Below are positions 47,698 through 60,096 of a stretch of 64,000 bases of DNA, in pieces. Below the pieces are notes generated by a model. The model made no database searches, was not told where the DNA came from, and saw nothing but the letters and a program-made list of their open reading frames with translations. Made by a program: the position numbers and the translations under genes. This DNA comes from Erodium maritimum (lineage: Eukaryota; Streptophyta; Magnoliopsida; Geraniales; Geraniaceae). Position 1 is the stretch's first letter. Each line of letters begins with the position of its first letter. The stretch spans positions 24,325,482 through 24,389,481 of the forward strand of contig OY997589.1 of assembly GCA_963921825.1 (NCBI GenBank), given 5' to 3'.

Positions 47698-48640
47698 CGT
47701 GCTACCTTCGGGATTCACAAGACGGTGTTCAAAGTTTCGGTTTTGCTTGAAAGTTTCGTTTTTGGCATGTTGTTTTGCTAAATTGATTGATAACATGTTT
47801 TAAATTATTGTTTATGGATTTAATGCATGTAAAATGAATTTTTTAAAATTATTTCAAATCTGGAAATTTTGAAAAAAGTTTGATTTTTCGGGTCTCGGGA
47901 GCGGGACTCTCGGGGAGCCGAAACCGGGACCGAACGGGGCTCCGTTGGACGGAGCTAGGCCAAGCATGACCATTGGATGGTTGATATGCCAAGGCTAAAC
48001 CGTTTTGTTAGTTATGACGAGTTTGGAACCGTCATGACGAACTCGAAGATCAAATGTTCAAAAGTTTCATTTTTGAACGGTTTCGATAAACCGAGCATCA
48101 AAAATTTTCGAAACTTGGCTATTAATTAAAACCGGAAAATCACATGATGTTTGATAACATGCTTGTTTGATAACACGATGTGTGATGTGATGTTGGCATG
48201 GTGTACATAATAGCCCCGAGCTCGATTTAATTATTTATCGCTTTTCACGGCCTGCGAGCCGTTAGAGTTAGCGTGTAATTATTCTTTCAAGGTGTGGTCG
48301 TCGAACCACTTGTTTGTAATATTTATTTATTCCCGACCTGCGAGTCGTGTATTAAATTGTAATATTTTACTCAAGACGAAGAAAGGGTGAAAAGGTCATT
48401 TGGTGGCTTTTCGAGTGTTGGCATCGGCTTGGAGTCGGTGGAGCTCAAGAAGCTAGTGGGAGTTAGTTTAGGGGGCTATTATGTGCACATTTATCGCTTT
48501 ATGCTTGGTTTAGTTTATGCATGATTAATTCTATGTGTTTTAGAATTGCATGCTTAACTTTATTTACCGAGCATATCACCTCACATGCAAAGATAAAATT
48601 GGAATTTTAATCCTTGTGTGTGAACCCTTAGAACCGTCAT

Positions 48641-49061
48641 TGCATTGGATGTAGTTGACGGGTTCAAAGGAAGAATTACATTGGATGTAATTTGAGGCAT
48701 CATTGCATTTGGAATGTAGTTGATGTGCTCATCGCATCTAGGATGTGCCAAAGTTTTGAACACAACTGGACAAGTAAAAGCGGGTCATGTCTGATACCTC
48801 CCAATCATCAACACCTTACTACCTCCCCGTCCTATGGGTGTCGTGCGCATTAGCGGAGCATCCATGGGGAAGCGGGGTAGTAGGTTTGGACGACATATGT
48901 GGGTGTCGTGCGCATTAGCGGAGCACCTACATAGTGACGAGCCATAGTTGAAAATTGGTGGACCCGACTACGATTCTCAGCCTGAGGTTGAGCTAGGGTA
49001 ACAGATAGGGTAAGCCGTGTACATAAGTGCATACCCTAGCCAAGAGTCACATTGGATGTGA
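48641..49061 (+). repeat. Small hairpins with TGG-type loops
   Basis: Motifs of the form arm-TGG-arm: 48674-48692 AATTACAT/ATGTAATT, 49047-49061 TCACAT/ATGTGA, 48641-48653 TGCAT/ATGTA (one G-T), a variant near 48704-48717, and 48733-48747 CGCATC-TAG-GATGTG (one G-T). Confidence 0.65.
48831..48933 (+). repeat. Two stem-loops with identical 18-nt loops
   Basis: Stem-loop 1 has arms CCTATGGGTG (48831-48840) and CATCCATGGG (48859-48868); stem-loop 2 has arms TATGTGGGTG (48896-48905) and CACCTACATA (48924-48933). Both enclose TCGTGCGCATTAGCGGAG. All ten positions pair in both stems (allowing G-T), though the arms differ at several positions. Confidence 0.75.
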
Positions 49062-49240
49062 TTGGATGGAGTCCTACCTACATAGCTCGATTAAGTGGTG
49101 AGCATTAGTTCAGCTTAATCGAGTGAATCAAGGATCTTGGTTTCAGATTCTAAAGGTTTAGAATCGATTGTTGGTGTTTAAACTTGATCTTCATAAAATT
49201 TATTCAGTTTACTGATTGAATTTTATCTGTTGTAGATCAA

Positions 49241-49744
49241 ATGGCAAATTCAGCGAACATTAATAGTTTGTCATTAAAAACCATTCTTGACATGGTCAAG
49301 CTAAATGGGACAAACTATTTGGACTGGTACAGAATTTTGAGGATAGTCCTCAAGTCTGAACGCAAAGAATATGTCCTTGACAAGGCTGTCTCTAAGACCA
49401 TATCAGAGTTACATGAAGTGTCATTAACTGCTGAGAAGAATATCTCAGGGATCTGGGATCCAAGGATATTCTGATGGTCAACAAGGGAATTGGAAGTGGC
49501 AAGGGCTGGGCCCATGCGCACTTGGAAGGAAAGATGAGACACCTGAGAATGTCTGATTCTACTACCAACAGTCTGGTCATTGGAACCGGGATTACAGGAA
49601 GTTCACGGCTGATCTGAAGAAGGGCAGTGGGACTGCGCCCTCATCAAATAGCCTGGATGATCTGAAGAAGGGCAGTAGGACTGCGCCTTCATCAAGAAAC
49701 CTGGATGATCTAAGGAAGGGCGGTGGGACCGTGCCTTCAATCGG
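49241..49744 (+). pseudogene. Copia D gag with core deleted
   Basis: Gag starts MANSANINSLSLKTILDMVK and continues LNGTNYLDWYRILRIVLKSE, the normal N-terminus. After about 60 codons it jumps to SELHEVSLTAEKNI, which in related elements lies well over 100 residues later, so the capsid core is missing. The zinc knuckle survives as YYQQSGHWNRDY with Cys replaced by Tyr. It is followed by a 48-bp (16-residue) unit DLKKGSGTAPSSNSLD repeated almost three times (49611-49744). Confidence 0.8.
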
Positions 49745-52700
49745 TATTAACTCTATAGAGCTACATCTCTCTACTTCCAAAGATTCATGGGTATTAGATA
49801 CCATGACTGAATCTCACACATGCACTAATATATGGTGGCTGAAAGTAGGAGAGATTTGGAAAGCACGAAATGGACCTCAGAGTTGTGGCAACTGTTGTAG
49901 GATCCATGAGTCTTGCTTTGCCAAGAGGCCTTGTCTTAGTATTGTATAATGTATATTGCATACCTACTTTTAGTAGGAATATTATATGTATATCCGTGTT
50001 TGACAAGGAAGGATATAATGTTAATATTGGAAATGGAGTTTTCAATGTTCTATGCAATGATATGTTTTATACCAGTACTGACATGGTTGGAGGATTGTAC
50101 ATATTAGATATGGGTAACAATGCCTCAAGTTCTATATATTCCGTTAATACCAAGAGGTCTAAATCCAACGATTTAAACCTAACTCTGTTATGGTACTGTC
50201 ATTTGGGTCGCATAAACAAGAAGCGCCTATCAGCACTTCAGAAGTGCGGGCTTTCAGGTTCATTCGAATTCCATTCGATCGATAGGTGCAAGGTTTGTTT
50301 GATGGGCAAAATGACTAAAGTGCCCTTTTATCGATCGCGATGAAAGGGCGGGTGAATTATTGGGGCTGATACACTCGAATGTGTGTAGATCAATAAGTTC
50401 ACTTGCCAGGAGGGGTTTTAGCTACTTTATCAGATTTACTGATGATTACAGTAAATATGGTTATGTCTATTCGCTGAGACATAAGTCTGAAGCTTTTGAT
50501 AAATTCAAAGAGTTTAAGACTAAAGTAGAAAACCAGCTCGACAAAGGTATTAAGGCACTTCGATTGGATCGAGGTGGAAAATACTTGACCACAGAGTTAT
50601 TAGATCATCTAAAAGAGAATGGGATCCTTTTGGAATGGACTCCTCCTAGGTCACTGTAGTTGAAAGGTGTAGCCAAACGGAGAAATCGGACATTGGTAGA
50701 CAATGGTCTGTTCCATGATTAGTTGGACTGATCTCCCAATCTCTTTTAGGGGTTTTGCTCTAGAGACGACCGCATTCATAGTGAATCGGGCTTCGACGAA
50801 TGGTGTGGAAGGGACACCATTTTAAAAATGGTACGGGATGATGCCCGCTTTGTCCTTCCTAAAGATTTGTGGTTGCGAGGCTTATGTGAAACATTTGGTT
50901 TCGACTAAGCTCGAACCAAGATCTGAGATATGCACCTTCGTGAGGTATCCCAAAGCAACAAGGGGATACTATTTCTACAATCCCAGTGAGAACATGGTGT
51001 TCGTCGCTTGGGGTGGGGTCTTTATGGAAAAGAAGTTTTGTTTCCAAAGACGTCATTGGGAGGACTGTGCATCTCGAAGAAATTCAGGATGGTACAGATC
51101 TGTCTAAACCAATTGGCAACCCAGTAGAAAGGAGCCAGAGATTGTCGTAGAGTAAGAACCAATTCCTGTTACAATTCCGGAAGGTCCAAGGCGATTTGAA
51201 AGGATCAATCTTCCACCTCCAAGATATGGTATCCGGAGGTGACAATGAAGTCATGGTGGATCACGATGATCCAGCCACCTTTCAAGAAGTCGTGGATGGG
51301 CCCGACTCCGAGTTATGGCTGGGAGCCATGAGGGAGGAAATGCAATCCATGTCGGACAACCGAGTCTGGGAACCGGTTGATCCCATCAATGGTGTGAGGA
51401 CCATCGGATGCAAATGGATCTTCAAGGTGAAGATGGACATGGATGGCAACCCTCTGACCTACAAAGCTCAACTGGTGGCGAAAGGTTATAGGCATGGATT
51501 GACTATGAGGAAACCTTCTCCTTAGTGGCTATGGTCAAAATCGATCCAAATTCTTCTTGACATAACTGCGTATCATAATTACGAGATATGGCAAGTGGAT
51601 GTCAAAACCGCTTTCCTAAATGGAAATTTGACTGAGTACGTTTATATGTCTCGGCCCAAAGGTTTTGACGATCCGAAGAATAAAGGAAAGATTTATAAGT
51701 TGTTAAAATCCATTTATGGATTGAAACGAACTTCTCGGAGTTGGATCCTTCGTTTTGATGAAGCTGTAATTGGATTTGGCTTAATCAAGAACGAGGATGA
51801 ATCTTGCGTTTATAAGAAGGCTAGTGGGAGCAATATTACCTTTCTGGTTCTCATTGAAAACGACATCCCAACCTTGCACGAGACTAAAGCTTGGTTGAGG
51901 AAGTGTTTTTCAATAAAGGACTTAGGTGATGCTTCTCATATCTTAAGGATTAAGATATGTAGAGATCGCACCAAGAGGGTCTTGGATTTAAGTCAGGGAA
52001 CCTATGTGAACAAGGCATTGAGTAGGTTCTTAATGCTCGATTCAAAGAAAGGACTCTTACCCACTAGTCATGGCATTCATCTCAGCAAGACTCAGTGTCC
52101 TAAGACACCTGATGAGCTGAAAAGGATGATGAGAATCCTATGCGCCTGGGGGCAGGATCGATCATATATGCCATGACATGTATGAGACCAGACGTCTCGT
52201 AAGCCTTATGCTGTACCAGTAGACATCATTCTAACCCGGGGGAAAGATGATGCTGAACTAGTCGTCGAAGGATGAGTAGACGCTAGTTTTCCAAGACAAA
52301 TCCAGATGACTTTAGAAGTCAATCAGGATATGTGTTTACGCTGAATGGCAGAGCTTTAGCTGGGAAAGCGTAAAGCAAGATACCATTGCCGAATCTACGA
52401 CAGAGGCCAAGTACATGGATGCTGTAGAGGCAGCTAAGGAGGCTATGTGGATTTGGAAATTCATGGCAGGGCTGGGTGTAATTAAAAACCCATCCAGCCC
52501 GGTGAATCCATCTTGCGACAACACAAGGGCCATTGCGCAAGCTAAAAGCCTAGATCGTATAACAAATCCAAACATGTACTGCGGCGTATCCACCTCATCA
52601 GATAAATACTGAACTGAGGTGAAGTGAAGATAACCGATATTGCAACAGATGATAACATAGCCAACCCTTTGACTAAGGCAGTGTCACTGCCTGAACATGT

Positions 52701-52750
52701 TAGACATGTAAAGTCGATGGGGACATATTGGAGTTTAGATTGGAACTAGG
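49745..52750 (+). pseudogene. Copia D pol: protease, integrase, reverse transcriptase, RNase H
   Basis: The protease motif is DSWVLDTM (Gly changed). The pre-integrase finger region has LLWYCHLGRINKKRLSALQK and CKVCLMGK. The integrase core has FTDDYSKYGYVYSLRHKSEA and LRLDRGGKYL. RT shows GCKWIFKVKMDMDGNPLTYK and WQVDVKTAFLNGNLTEYVYM. Near 51850 FLVL is joined directly to IENDIPTLHETKAWL: the catalytic YVDD box, about seven residues, is gone. RNase H pieces (TIAESTTEAKYMDAVEAAKE) run to about 52700. Stops and frameshifts lie near 50340, 50660, 51110 and 51500. Confidence 0.88.
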
Positions 52751-52752
52751 GC

Positions 52753-52762
52753 AAGTGGGAGA
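52753..52762 (+). promoter_or_regulatory. Polypurine tract of copia D
   Basis: AAGTGGGAGA lies just before the 3' LTR and would prime plus-strand DNA synthesis. RNase H spares such purine tracts. Confidence 0.8.
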
Positions 52763-52763
52763 T

Positions 52764-54451
52764 TGTTAGTCTTAGTGCCCGTAGTTCAATCCTAAATGTC
52801 CAAATGTATATATCATCGTTAGCAATAAAATTAAAGCGGCTTTATATTACTTATGTGTTGGAGTAATATATCGATGTGTGCTCTGATCTATGCCCACCAT
52901 GCGAATAGAACCATAGATCGAGATAGATCACACTCGATGGGTCCCTAGTCAACAAAGCGTCACTAGAAGCGACTAGTATGAAAGATGGCTCTTTATGGCT
53001 TACGTTCTGTTAGTCATTGGAATGGGATTCCGGAGTCTGATCATAGATATCATGTGGGACATGATATTGGACGACCCGCCCTGAATATGTGCCATAGATT
53101 AAGTCATGAACATATTTAGTGTTGTAGCTTGTCATGTATCCTTAGACCAAGGAGTCTTTGTGATCGCTATGTAGTCAACAACTGAGTTTGACCTGAGCCT
53201 AACGTTGTCCGTAACAGGGCTTCCATAACGGCCAGGATTGGATTGGGGACGGGCTACATGAGTGACACGAAAGACGGCTAAGGGATTTATCCCTCATACT
53301 GAGGTATGGGAAAGATATCGGTTCTCGGCCACTTGATCGAGAGTGACTGGAAGAATAGCATGGCCATGCACATGATACTGGGTATCATATCTTCAGTCAT
53401 CTCACATATCAAGGAACGGTGATTGAGAATAATAAGGATGACGGCTCTATGCCTTATCTCAATCAGGATATCGGAGATAAAAGGATAATGACAGGGACGA
53501 CGGAAAGGTTAGAATCGATAGGGTCGATTCGTTATGTAGTGTCAGGCAATACTAAAGTCTCGTTAGTTGCCACTTAAATAGGATCAAGTAAAATGGGATT
53601 TTACGTTGATCTATTGACATGCATAAACCTAAGGGTCACACCGGAGGATGAAACTCATTGACACATTTATGGAGAATGGCCAAAAGGGAGTTGTCTCGGG
53701 ACAGGACCAAAACTGGGTTTTGGGTCATGTGCGCGTAAGTGAATAGGACTTTACGGATCGAGACAAGGCTTGGAGTCTTGGGATTGATCGCGTCGGATAA
53801 TGTTGGACATTTCCGGTATGGAAGGCTTGGAGGCGATGAGCGAATCACGGGACCTCGTTGGAAATGGCCACGGGCCATGTTCCAAGAGGCCCATGAAAGG
53901 CCCATGCAACCAAGGCCCATGGAACTAATTAATCAAGTCTTGATTAATTAGTACTAAGTAAGCAAGACAAGGATTAAGGTGTTGGTGATTCACCACCTAA
54001 CCCAATCTTGTCTTGCCATACTTTGTCCTATTTACACCTTACTTGACACCATACTTGTCCCATGCCTTTAGTTGGACAAGTATGGGTTTTGTTATGTTTA
54101 AGTCATCTTTTTTCAACATAACAAACACAAGACAAGAATAGGAAACACATTTTCTCTCCCTCTTCCATGGCCATTTCGGGTTTGGCTAGTTTCCACCTCC
54201 ATGTTTGTGTTCTTGAGTCCTCAAAGAGAAGAACTACGTGGCTTTGATTCCCATGTGGATACGTAGGCGTCTTGGAGACTCAAGCCAATCATTCGTTAAC
54301 CGGTGTTCTTGTTTTGGTAAGAACTAGTGCTGAATTTTTCTCTTGTGAATCCATTCTTTGTTAGTTGTTTCATGGTTTTAATCGTCTCTTGGTTTTCATT
54401 GATTTTCCGCTGCGAGTTGGTTCATCTCCAACCCTACCTCGAGACCCAACA
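52764..54451 (+). repeat. 3' LTR of copia D
   Basis: The 1688-bp LTR differs from the 5' LTR at one base that I can see. It is followed by the tataa TSD and resumed LTR B sequence (aagccccattttagggttt). Confidence 0.95.
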
Positions 54452-56259
54452 TATAAAAGCCCCATTTTAGGGTTTCCTGCTCATTCCGTCTTCTTCTTCT
54501 CTGAATCGCAGACGAACCCTCCCGACCACCCCTTCCTCTTCTTCTCTGATTCCCTCACGACGCCGCCCCTCTCCATCTCCGGCCATCTCGTCCCTCCCGA
54601 CCTCTCAGCTCCCTCATCTCGATCCTGGCCGCCGCGCTGGTTCGCCGACCACTCTCCGGCCTTGCTCTCTCTCTTCTCCTCCAGTCCGTCCAGACCTAGC
54701 CACCGCCGCCTCCCCCTTCATCTCCGACCCTCTCGCCGCCGTCTACACAACCCCCTCCTCCGTGGCATCTCCGTTCAGATCTGAACGCCATACCGAGCTC
54801 CCGTCCCTCTCCCTCTCCGTGTTGGTTTCGGACTCGCCGGCGAGGAAGGACCACCGAGCCTCCTGCTTCGATTCTGGAGCCACCGAGCCCTCCCGTTCGT
54901 CTCCGACCATCATTGTTGTGCTCTACCGCTCCCACACCCGTAACCGCCGCCGCTACAGTTTCCTTTTCCCTACGGTGAGGCCTCGGCCGGCGACGCCCTT
55001 ACTGGTGGTCGGCCGGATCTAAAAACTCGACTTTCCTCTCCCTTTTTAATTTTTTGTCCGAGCTATTCTTGGATCTATGCAGTGTTGAACTGAAATCACT
55101 TTACATCTGGTTTGGATGGAATCAAAATCAAGGAATTTGAAAAGAAAAGAATTTTATAACGAAAAATCAGTTTTAAGTAAAAAGAATTTAAAAATCAGAT
55201 TTGAATTAAGACAGTTTCAGACTGTTGATCGGATTTGGAACTGGATGTTTAATTCGGACTTAGAACGAGTTTTAAAGTTGAAACGATGAATCGGGTGCCT
55301 CGGGAATCGTGCCATGAAATCGTACCTCGGGAAATGTGACATCAAACTTGTACCTTGGGAAGCGTACACCGGGAATCGTGCCTCGGGACCTATGCATTGG
55401 GAATCGTGCCTCGGTTTACGTGCACCGGGTTCTATGCTCGGGGTTCGGCTGCTTGAACCCGATTCGTCGTTTAATCCCGCTTTTGACCTGGTCGAGTTAA
55501 AAAGGCAACGGCTGATTTTAATTTGACTGTACCGAAACTGATTGTAAGTTTTAACTGCTAAAACCTAGGCTTGGACTTTACCCGAGACCTTGTACTTCGT
55601 GGACTTCGCCTGAGAAGACAGAGTTGGCCTGGTCGTCAGCAGCTAGGAGTATTGTTAGAGGAAGACCTTGAGGTAGGGAAAGTACTAAACTCCTCGTGTA
55701 ATTTAATACTTATTATGCTTATTAGGTTAATAAAATCGGAAAGGTCCTAGATTGCATATAGGATGCGAATTACTAGAATAATCGTCTTTCAATTACTAAT
55801 AATCGGACGTGTCTAGTATGCTTGCGTAGGATGTGAATAACTAGTGTAGTTGCTTTCAATACTTGGGAAATTGTCGTGCTGGTAGAAAGGCCGAGATGAG
55901 CCATAGGATTGGTTGTGGTTGCCTCACATGCATTGCTTGCTTAGTCTTCAGGATAAATTAAGAGTCTAACGAACTAGATAAATCGTATGCTTGAATGATT
56001 GAATGATTGAATGGATGAATGATTGAATGGATGTTTGAATGATTGAATGAATTATTGAGTGTAATTGATTGTGCCAAATGGCACGATCGGGTGAATGATA
56101 GACCGATGGATCGCGATTGGTAAGTATAACGGTAAGTGTAAAGGTATATGGATCCCTTTGGGGTGTGTGATGGAATTGTGATTTGCTAAGCTTCGGTTGT
56201 ATGATATATTGGCGTGTTAGTCTCTTGTGTGTGTTTTGAAATGATTATTGGTGATCCGA

Positions 56260-56525
56260 TATGGTACCCATATCGTAGAGAATTCCGGTGTGGGGTAGTA
56301 TCATAGCCGAGGAATGGTTTACCATGTGGGGAATGATTATTGGTGATCCGGTATGGTACCCACACCGTAGAGGATTCCGGTGTGGGGTAGTATCATAGCC
56401 GATTGATGGTTTACCCTGTGGTGCATTGGTTGTTGGACCCTGCGGGGCATTGGTTATTGGACCCTGCGGGGAATTGGATGGTTGACCCTGCGGGGCAATT
56501 GGATGGTTTACCCTGCGGGGAACGG
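56260..56525 (+). repeat. Repeat block in LTR B
   Basis: Forward counterpart of the arrays at 10859-11240 and 20370-20495. It has CACACCG/CGGTGTG (56361-56384), a decayed copy CATATCG/CGGTGTG (56269-56292), then several CCCTGCGGGG units spaced about 24 bp (56415-56520). Confidence 0.65.
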
Positions 56526-57277
56526 TTACTTGTTGATTCACCCGAGTGTATGCGTCCTGCGGGAGCATTACCTTGGTTCCCGATGACATATTGTCCTTTG
56601 GGGGCATTTCCGAGAATCCCAACGATATGTGTCATTCAGGGATATTACCGGTAGCCCAATGTATGTGCCTCCTCTGGACCGAGGGAATATCTGACATGAC
56701 ACGAGTACTCTTGTGGATCGGAGTAGGGGATCTGATATGACACAAGAACCTATTCGTGGATCGGAGTATTGAGGATTCGAGCTGTTGGTGTGATATTTAC
56801 TTGCTCCCATTCTAGTAGTTTTCAACTATTTACAGCACTTTTCATTTATTCTCTCATAAGTTACCGTTACCTTTAAGAATGTGATATGGTTCTTATGCTT
56901 ACCCGTTTTACAGTATCTTATTGATTAAAAGTATTAATTGTAAAATGTGTCGTCGTGCTAAAGCGGTTTCATTACTAAATTGGAGGTTAAACTGTTTATG
57001 ATTTTCCCTACTGAGCGTAAGCTCATCCCTGTTTGTTTGTTTATTATTTTGTACAGGCTTGCTTGATGAGTAGTGGACTCGAGGCTCGGAGCTTCTGTGG
57101 GTCCGAGTGCTTTGTCATTAGAGACGTTTATGGTCATTGTTTTGTTATGAATCTTATGTTTAAAGGATTTCTTGTGGAACGTGTTTACTTGAGATATTCG
57201 TGTTTGAAGAAACTTAGAGATTTATAAGTGATTTGAGACACCCTCATGGTTTTTTTATTATTGTCCTTAAGTCACGT

Positions 57278-60010
57278 TGTAAAACCTGCTCCGTTTCGTT
57301 AAGGTATTAATTTGCAAACGAAAACCTTAGGGTAGGTTTTGAAACAAGTGCAAAAAAAAAAGGGATCTGGGCAGGCCAGACTCGGCCAGCAGGCCCTTCC
57401 TCCTACTTGGGCTTGAGCCCGTTTGCTGTCTGAGGCCCAAGAGGGCCGGCCCAAGCCGCACCCCTTATAGGCTGAAACTAGGGTTTCAGCGTTATACAAC
57501 ACAGCCTCCATCCCTCTCCTCTCTCTCTCTACCCGACTCCCTCTCTCTCCTCTGTTCTTCTCCCTCGCCGAAATCCGGCCGTCCACCACAGTTCCGGCCG
57601 CCACCTCCCTCACCGGCATCGTCTCATCCCTTCCTCCTCCACCCCGACCCCGTACCGCTCCGGCCAGCCGAGCCTTCACCGTTACGACCTCCCTGCCTCA
57701 CCCTTCTCTTTCGTCTTCCTCACCAGCTCCGGCCACCGGTTCTCCCCACGCCGTCGTCTCCGTCCCCGTCCGAGAACACGCCGTCGTCACCGTCCCGTCC
57801 GAGCCCTGACGCGTCGCCGCCCTCTTCCCGTCAACAATCTGCCCGTCTGAGACACGAACCGAGCTCCGTCGCCGGCGAGCTCGCCAGATCCGGGACGGCA
57901 CGAGTCGTCCGGACCCGCGCCGTACGCCGCCGTGCACCGCCGTCCACCGCCGCCACCGTTTCCTCACGGTTAGTTCTCGGCCCGTGGAAACTCGGTCGAC
58001 CGGCGCCGGTGGTCGGCCGGACCAAGCAGAACCGTTCTTCTTCTTCGCTTTCCCTTTTCCCGAGTTCGTTCAGATCTGGTCGGGATGGAACGAAACTCCC
58101 GAAATGGGAAGGAACGGAACAACAAGAAAAACGTGATTCAGGCTTGTTTAAAGGAGTATTGTAAACGTTGTAATCTGAATTTGTAAAGATCGACAAAATA
58201 TAAGTTATCGATATAATTGTTCTTATGTTTTGAATCGATTTAAGTATGAATGGGTTGGGTTCAAACTGTTTGTAAAACAGAAATCAGTTGTAAGATTAAA
58301 GATTAAATCCTTATCGTTTGGACGTAAATTAATTATCGATAAAACTAGATCGGCTTAGGTTCAACGGGTTTTAAAAACGAAAGTCGTTTATTAAGGTTAG
58401 ACTCGAGTTAAGATTAAATCGAAAAAGGGAAACGAAGCCGATCGACTTTATAAGGGTCTTGGAGCAAAATATCGAGTTTGGAAACGAACGGAAGGAAACC
58501 GTTCTGTTTTAAAATCAAAGACGGAATTAATTAAAGCAAGGGAGTTCAACGACTGTTTTAAGTTAAAAAGGGGTTTAAACTGGGTTTAGATCAAACCTGG
58601 GTTCGGTGCGCGGGTGCTCGAACTCGATCCGTTGTAGGATGACTTTTATCCCGCTCGAGTGTAAACGACAACTGTCGAACTTAAAGTGGACAAATCGTAG
58701 CCGTTAACTTAACGGCGGAACCGTTATTATTTTGGGCTTTGATTTATTTAATTTCGACCTGTTCGTACTAGCTTAAAAGTGAGTTAAATTTGTGTTCTTT
58801 TAGATCGTGCTACGGACCGAGGCAAAGGGAAGCTCGGCGAGTGACTGAGCGTGCTTCGGGTGTTGTTGGAGCGCTTTTGGGATTATATACGAGGTAGGGA
58901 AAAGTAGCCGGATCTCGGCCCTGTCTAGGGAAAGTTAACTGTAGAATTGCATGTGACACCTGGGTGTCGTGGGTTATCTAGGTTATCGAATATTAGAAAA
59001 GCATGCTACGGGAACTTGGTAGTTATTGGAAATGCATGTGACACTTAGTAGTGTCATAGGAGCAGAGAACTTAGCGTTAATTGTTTTACTGGAGGCATAT
59101 GACCATGCCCGGAGGTTGTTGTGTGTATTTATTGTTGAGTTTGGGTGGCCTTGAGAGCCCGTGTTATTTATTGTTGAGTTTGGGTGGCCTTGAGAGCCCG
59201 TGTTATTTATTGTTGAGTTGAGTGGCCATGAGAGCCCGTGTATTTAATTTGGTGTCTTGAGTGGCAGTGAGTGCCGTGGGGTTGTTGAGCCCGAGTCTTG
59301 ACAGTCGAGGTGTCTTGAGTGGCCTTGAGTGCCTGTGTGATTGAACTTGCCTGTGATTGTGATTGTGGTTACCCGAAGTTGTGAATTGCGATAGGTCGAC
59401 AGCCTGATCCGACTTCGTGTCGAGGAATTGCGATAGGTCGATCCCTGACCTGATTGAGATTGGTTACTGAGCAGCTGGTATGCGATCCTTTGTGATCTTG
59501 TTTGGTGTTGTGTCGTTTCGTTCGAGTCCTTGAGGAGGTCGTCGATCGTTGTGTCGGGTCTACACTTTTTTTATCGAATGTTGAGTCTGTTGAGGAAAGT
59601 AATGGGTTGTGGGTCAGTTGAGTACTTGAGTTGGGGACTGTGGTCCCAGAGTTGGGTTTGGTTTTAGTGTTACTGGCTTTATCTACTAATTATGCCATAG
59701 TCAGTCTGTTATCCGTGGAGGTGAGCGAACGCTCACCCCTAGCTGCTTTTCCTACAGGTACCGTTCGTAATCTGGACTAAGTGAGCTTCTAAAGCTTGAA
59801 GAGCTTGAAGCGGGTTGCTGGGTGTTTTGAATCTAGAGACGTGTATCTCGTTTTGTCCAACTGTGGGACTTTTATTTTTGAGTTGTAATTATTATTCTTT
59901 TGTGGAACTAAACTGACTTTTAAAGTGATTTGACAAAAACAGGTTTTAGTTTTGTAAATTTTTAAACGTTCGCGTCCCTAGTTTCGGTTCGCTGAAATTG
60001 GGGCGTGACA
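57278..60010 (+). mobile_element. Solo gypsy LTR A nested in LTR B
   Basis: The 2733-bp LTR starts TGTAAAACCTGC and ends GGGGCGTGACA, flanked by cacgt at 57273-57277 and 60011-60015. It lies 41 bases from the end of LTR B, so the two LTR ends appear close together. CCTTATAGG near 57468 followed by AGGGTTT may be its promoter. Confidence 0.92.
59121..59240. repeat. 39-bp tandem repeat in LTR A
   Basis: About three units containing GAGTTTGGGTGGCCTTGAGA, followed by decayed copies to about 59340 that keep GGC...GCC arms. It is a minisatellite within the LTR. Confidence 0.75.
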
Positions 60011-60096
60011 CACGTCTCGAGTCCGGTCAATGCCGGATTTGGGGCGTGACAATCAAGGGTTGGAGTTTCCTGATTTTCTGGTTCTGGGCATTTTCC

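Larger units (their letters stand above)
47698..49240 (+). other. Long untranslated leader of copia D
   Basis: A 1.5-kb region between primer site and gag ATG without an open frame of note. It contains two large stem-loops with the same 18-nt loop (48831-48933) and a set of small hairpins with a TGG-type loop (48641-49061). The length and folding potential suggest an RNA-level role such as packaging or translation control; this is inference. Confidence 0.7.
45997..54451 (+). mobile_element. Young full-length Ty1/copia element D, coding-defective
   Basis: The 8455-bp element has two 1688-bp LTRs, a perfect primer site, a polypurine tract and tataa TSDs at 45992-45996 and 54452-54456. By eye the LTRs differ only at 46475 (C) versus 53242 (A), so insertion was recent. 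Gag and pol contain large deletions and stops. The target is the TATAAAA box of LTR B. Confidence 0.95.
45820..60051 (+). mobile_element. Old gypsy solo LTR B holding two later insertions
   Basis: LTR B sequence occupies 45820-45996, 54457-57277 and 60016-60051, about 3.03 kb in total. It starts TATAAAGACC (mutated TGTAAAGACC) and ends GGGGCGTGACA. Its TSDs, atcac (45815-45819) and atcaa (60052-60056), match at four of five bases. The forward orientation is opposite to the gypsy LTRs in the left half of the window. Its promoter TATA box is the target of copia D. Confidence 0.85.

Noticed and set aside
59121..59340. LTR A tandem repeats as another covarying hairpin array
   Set aside because: The GGC/GCC arms do not change between units, so there is no compensatory signal, only repetition.
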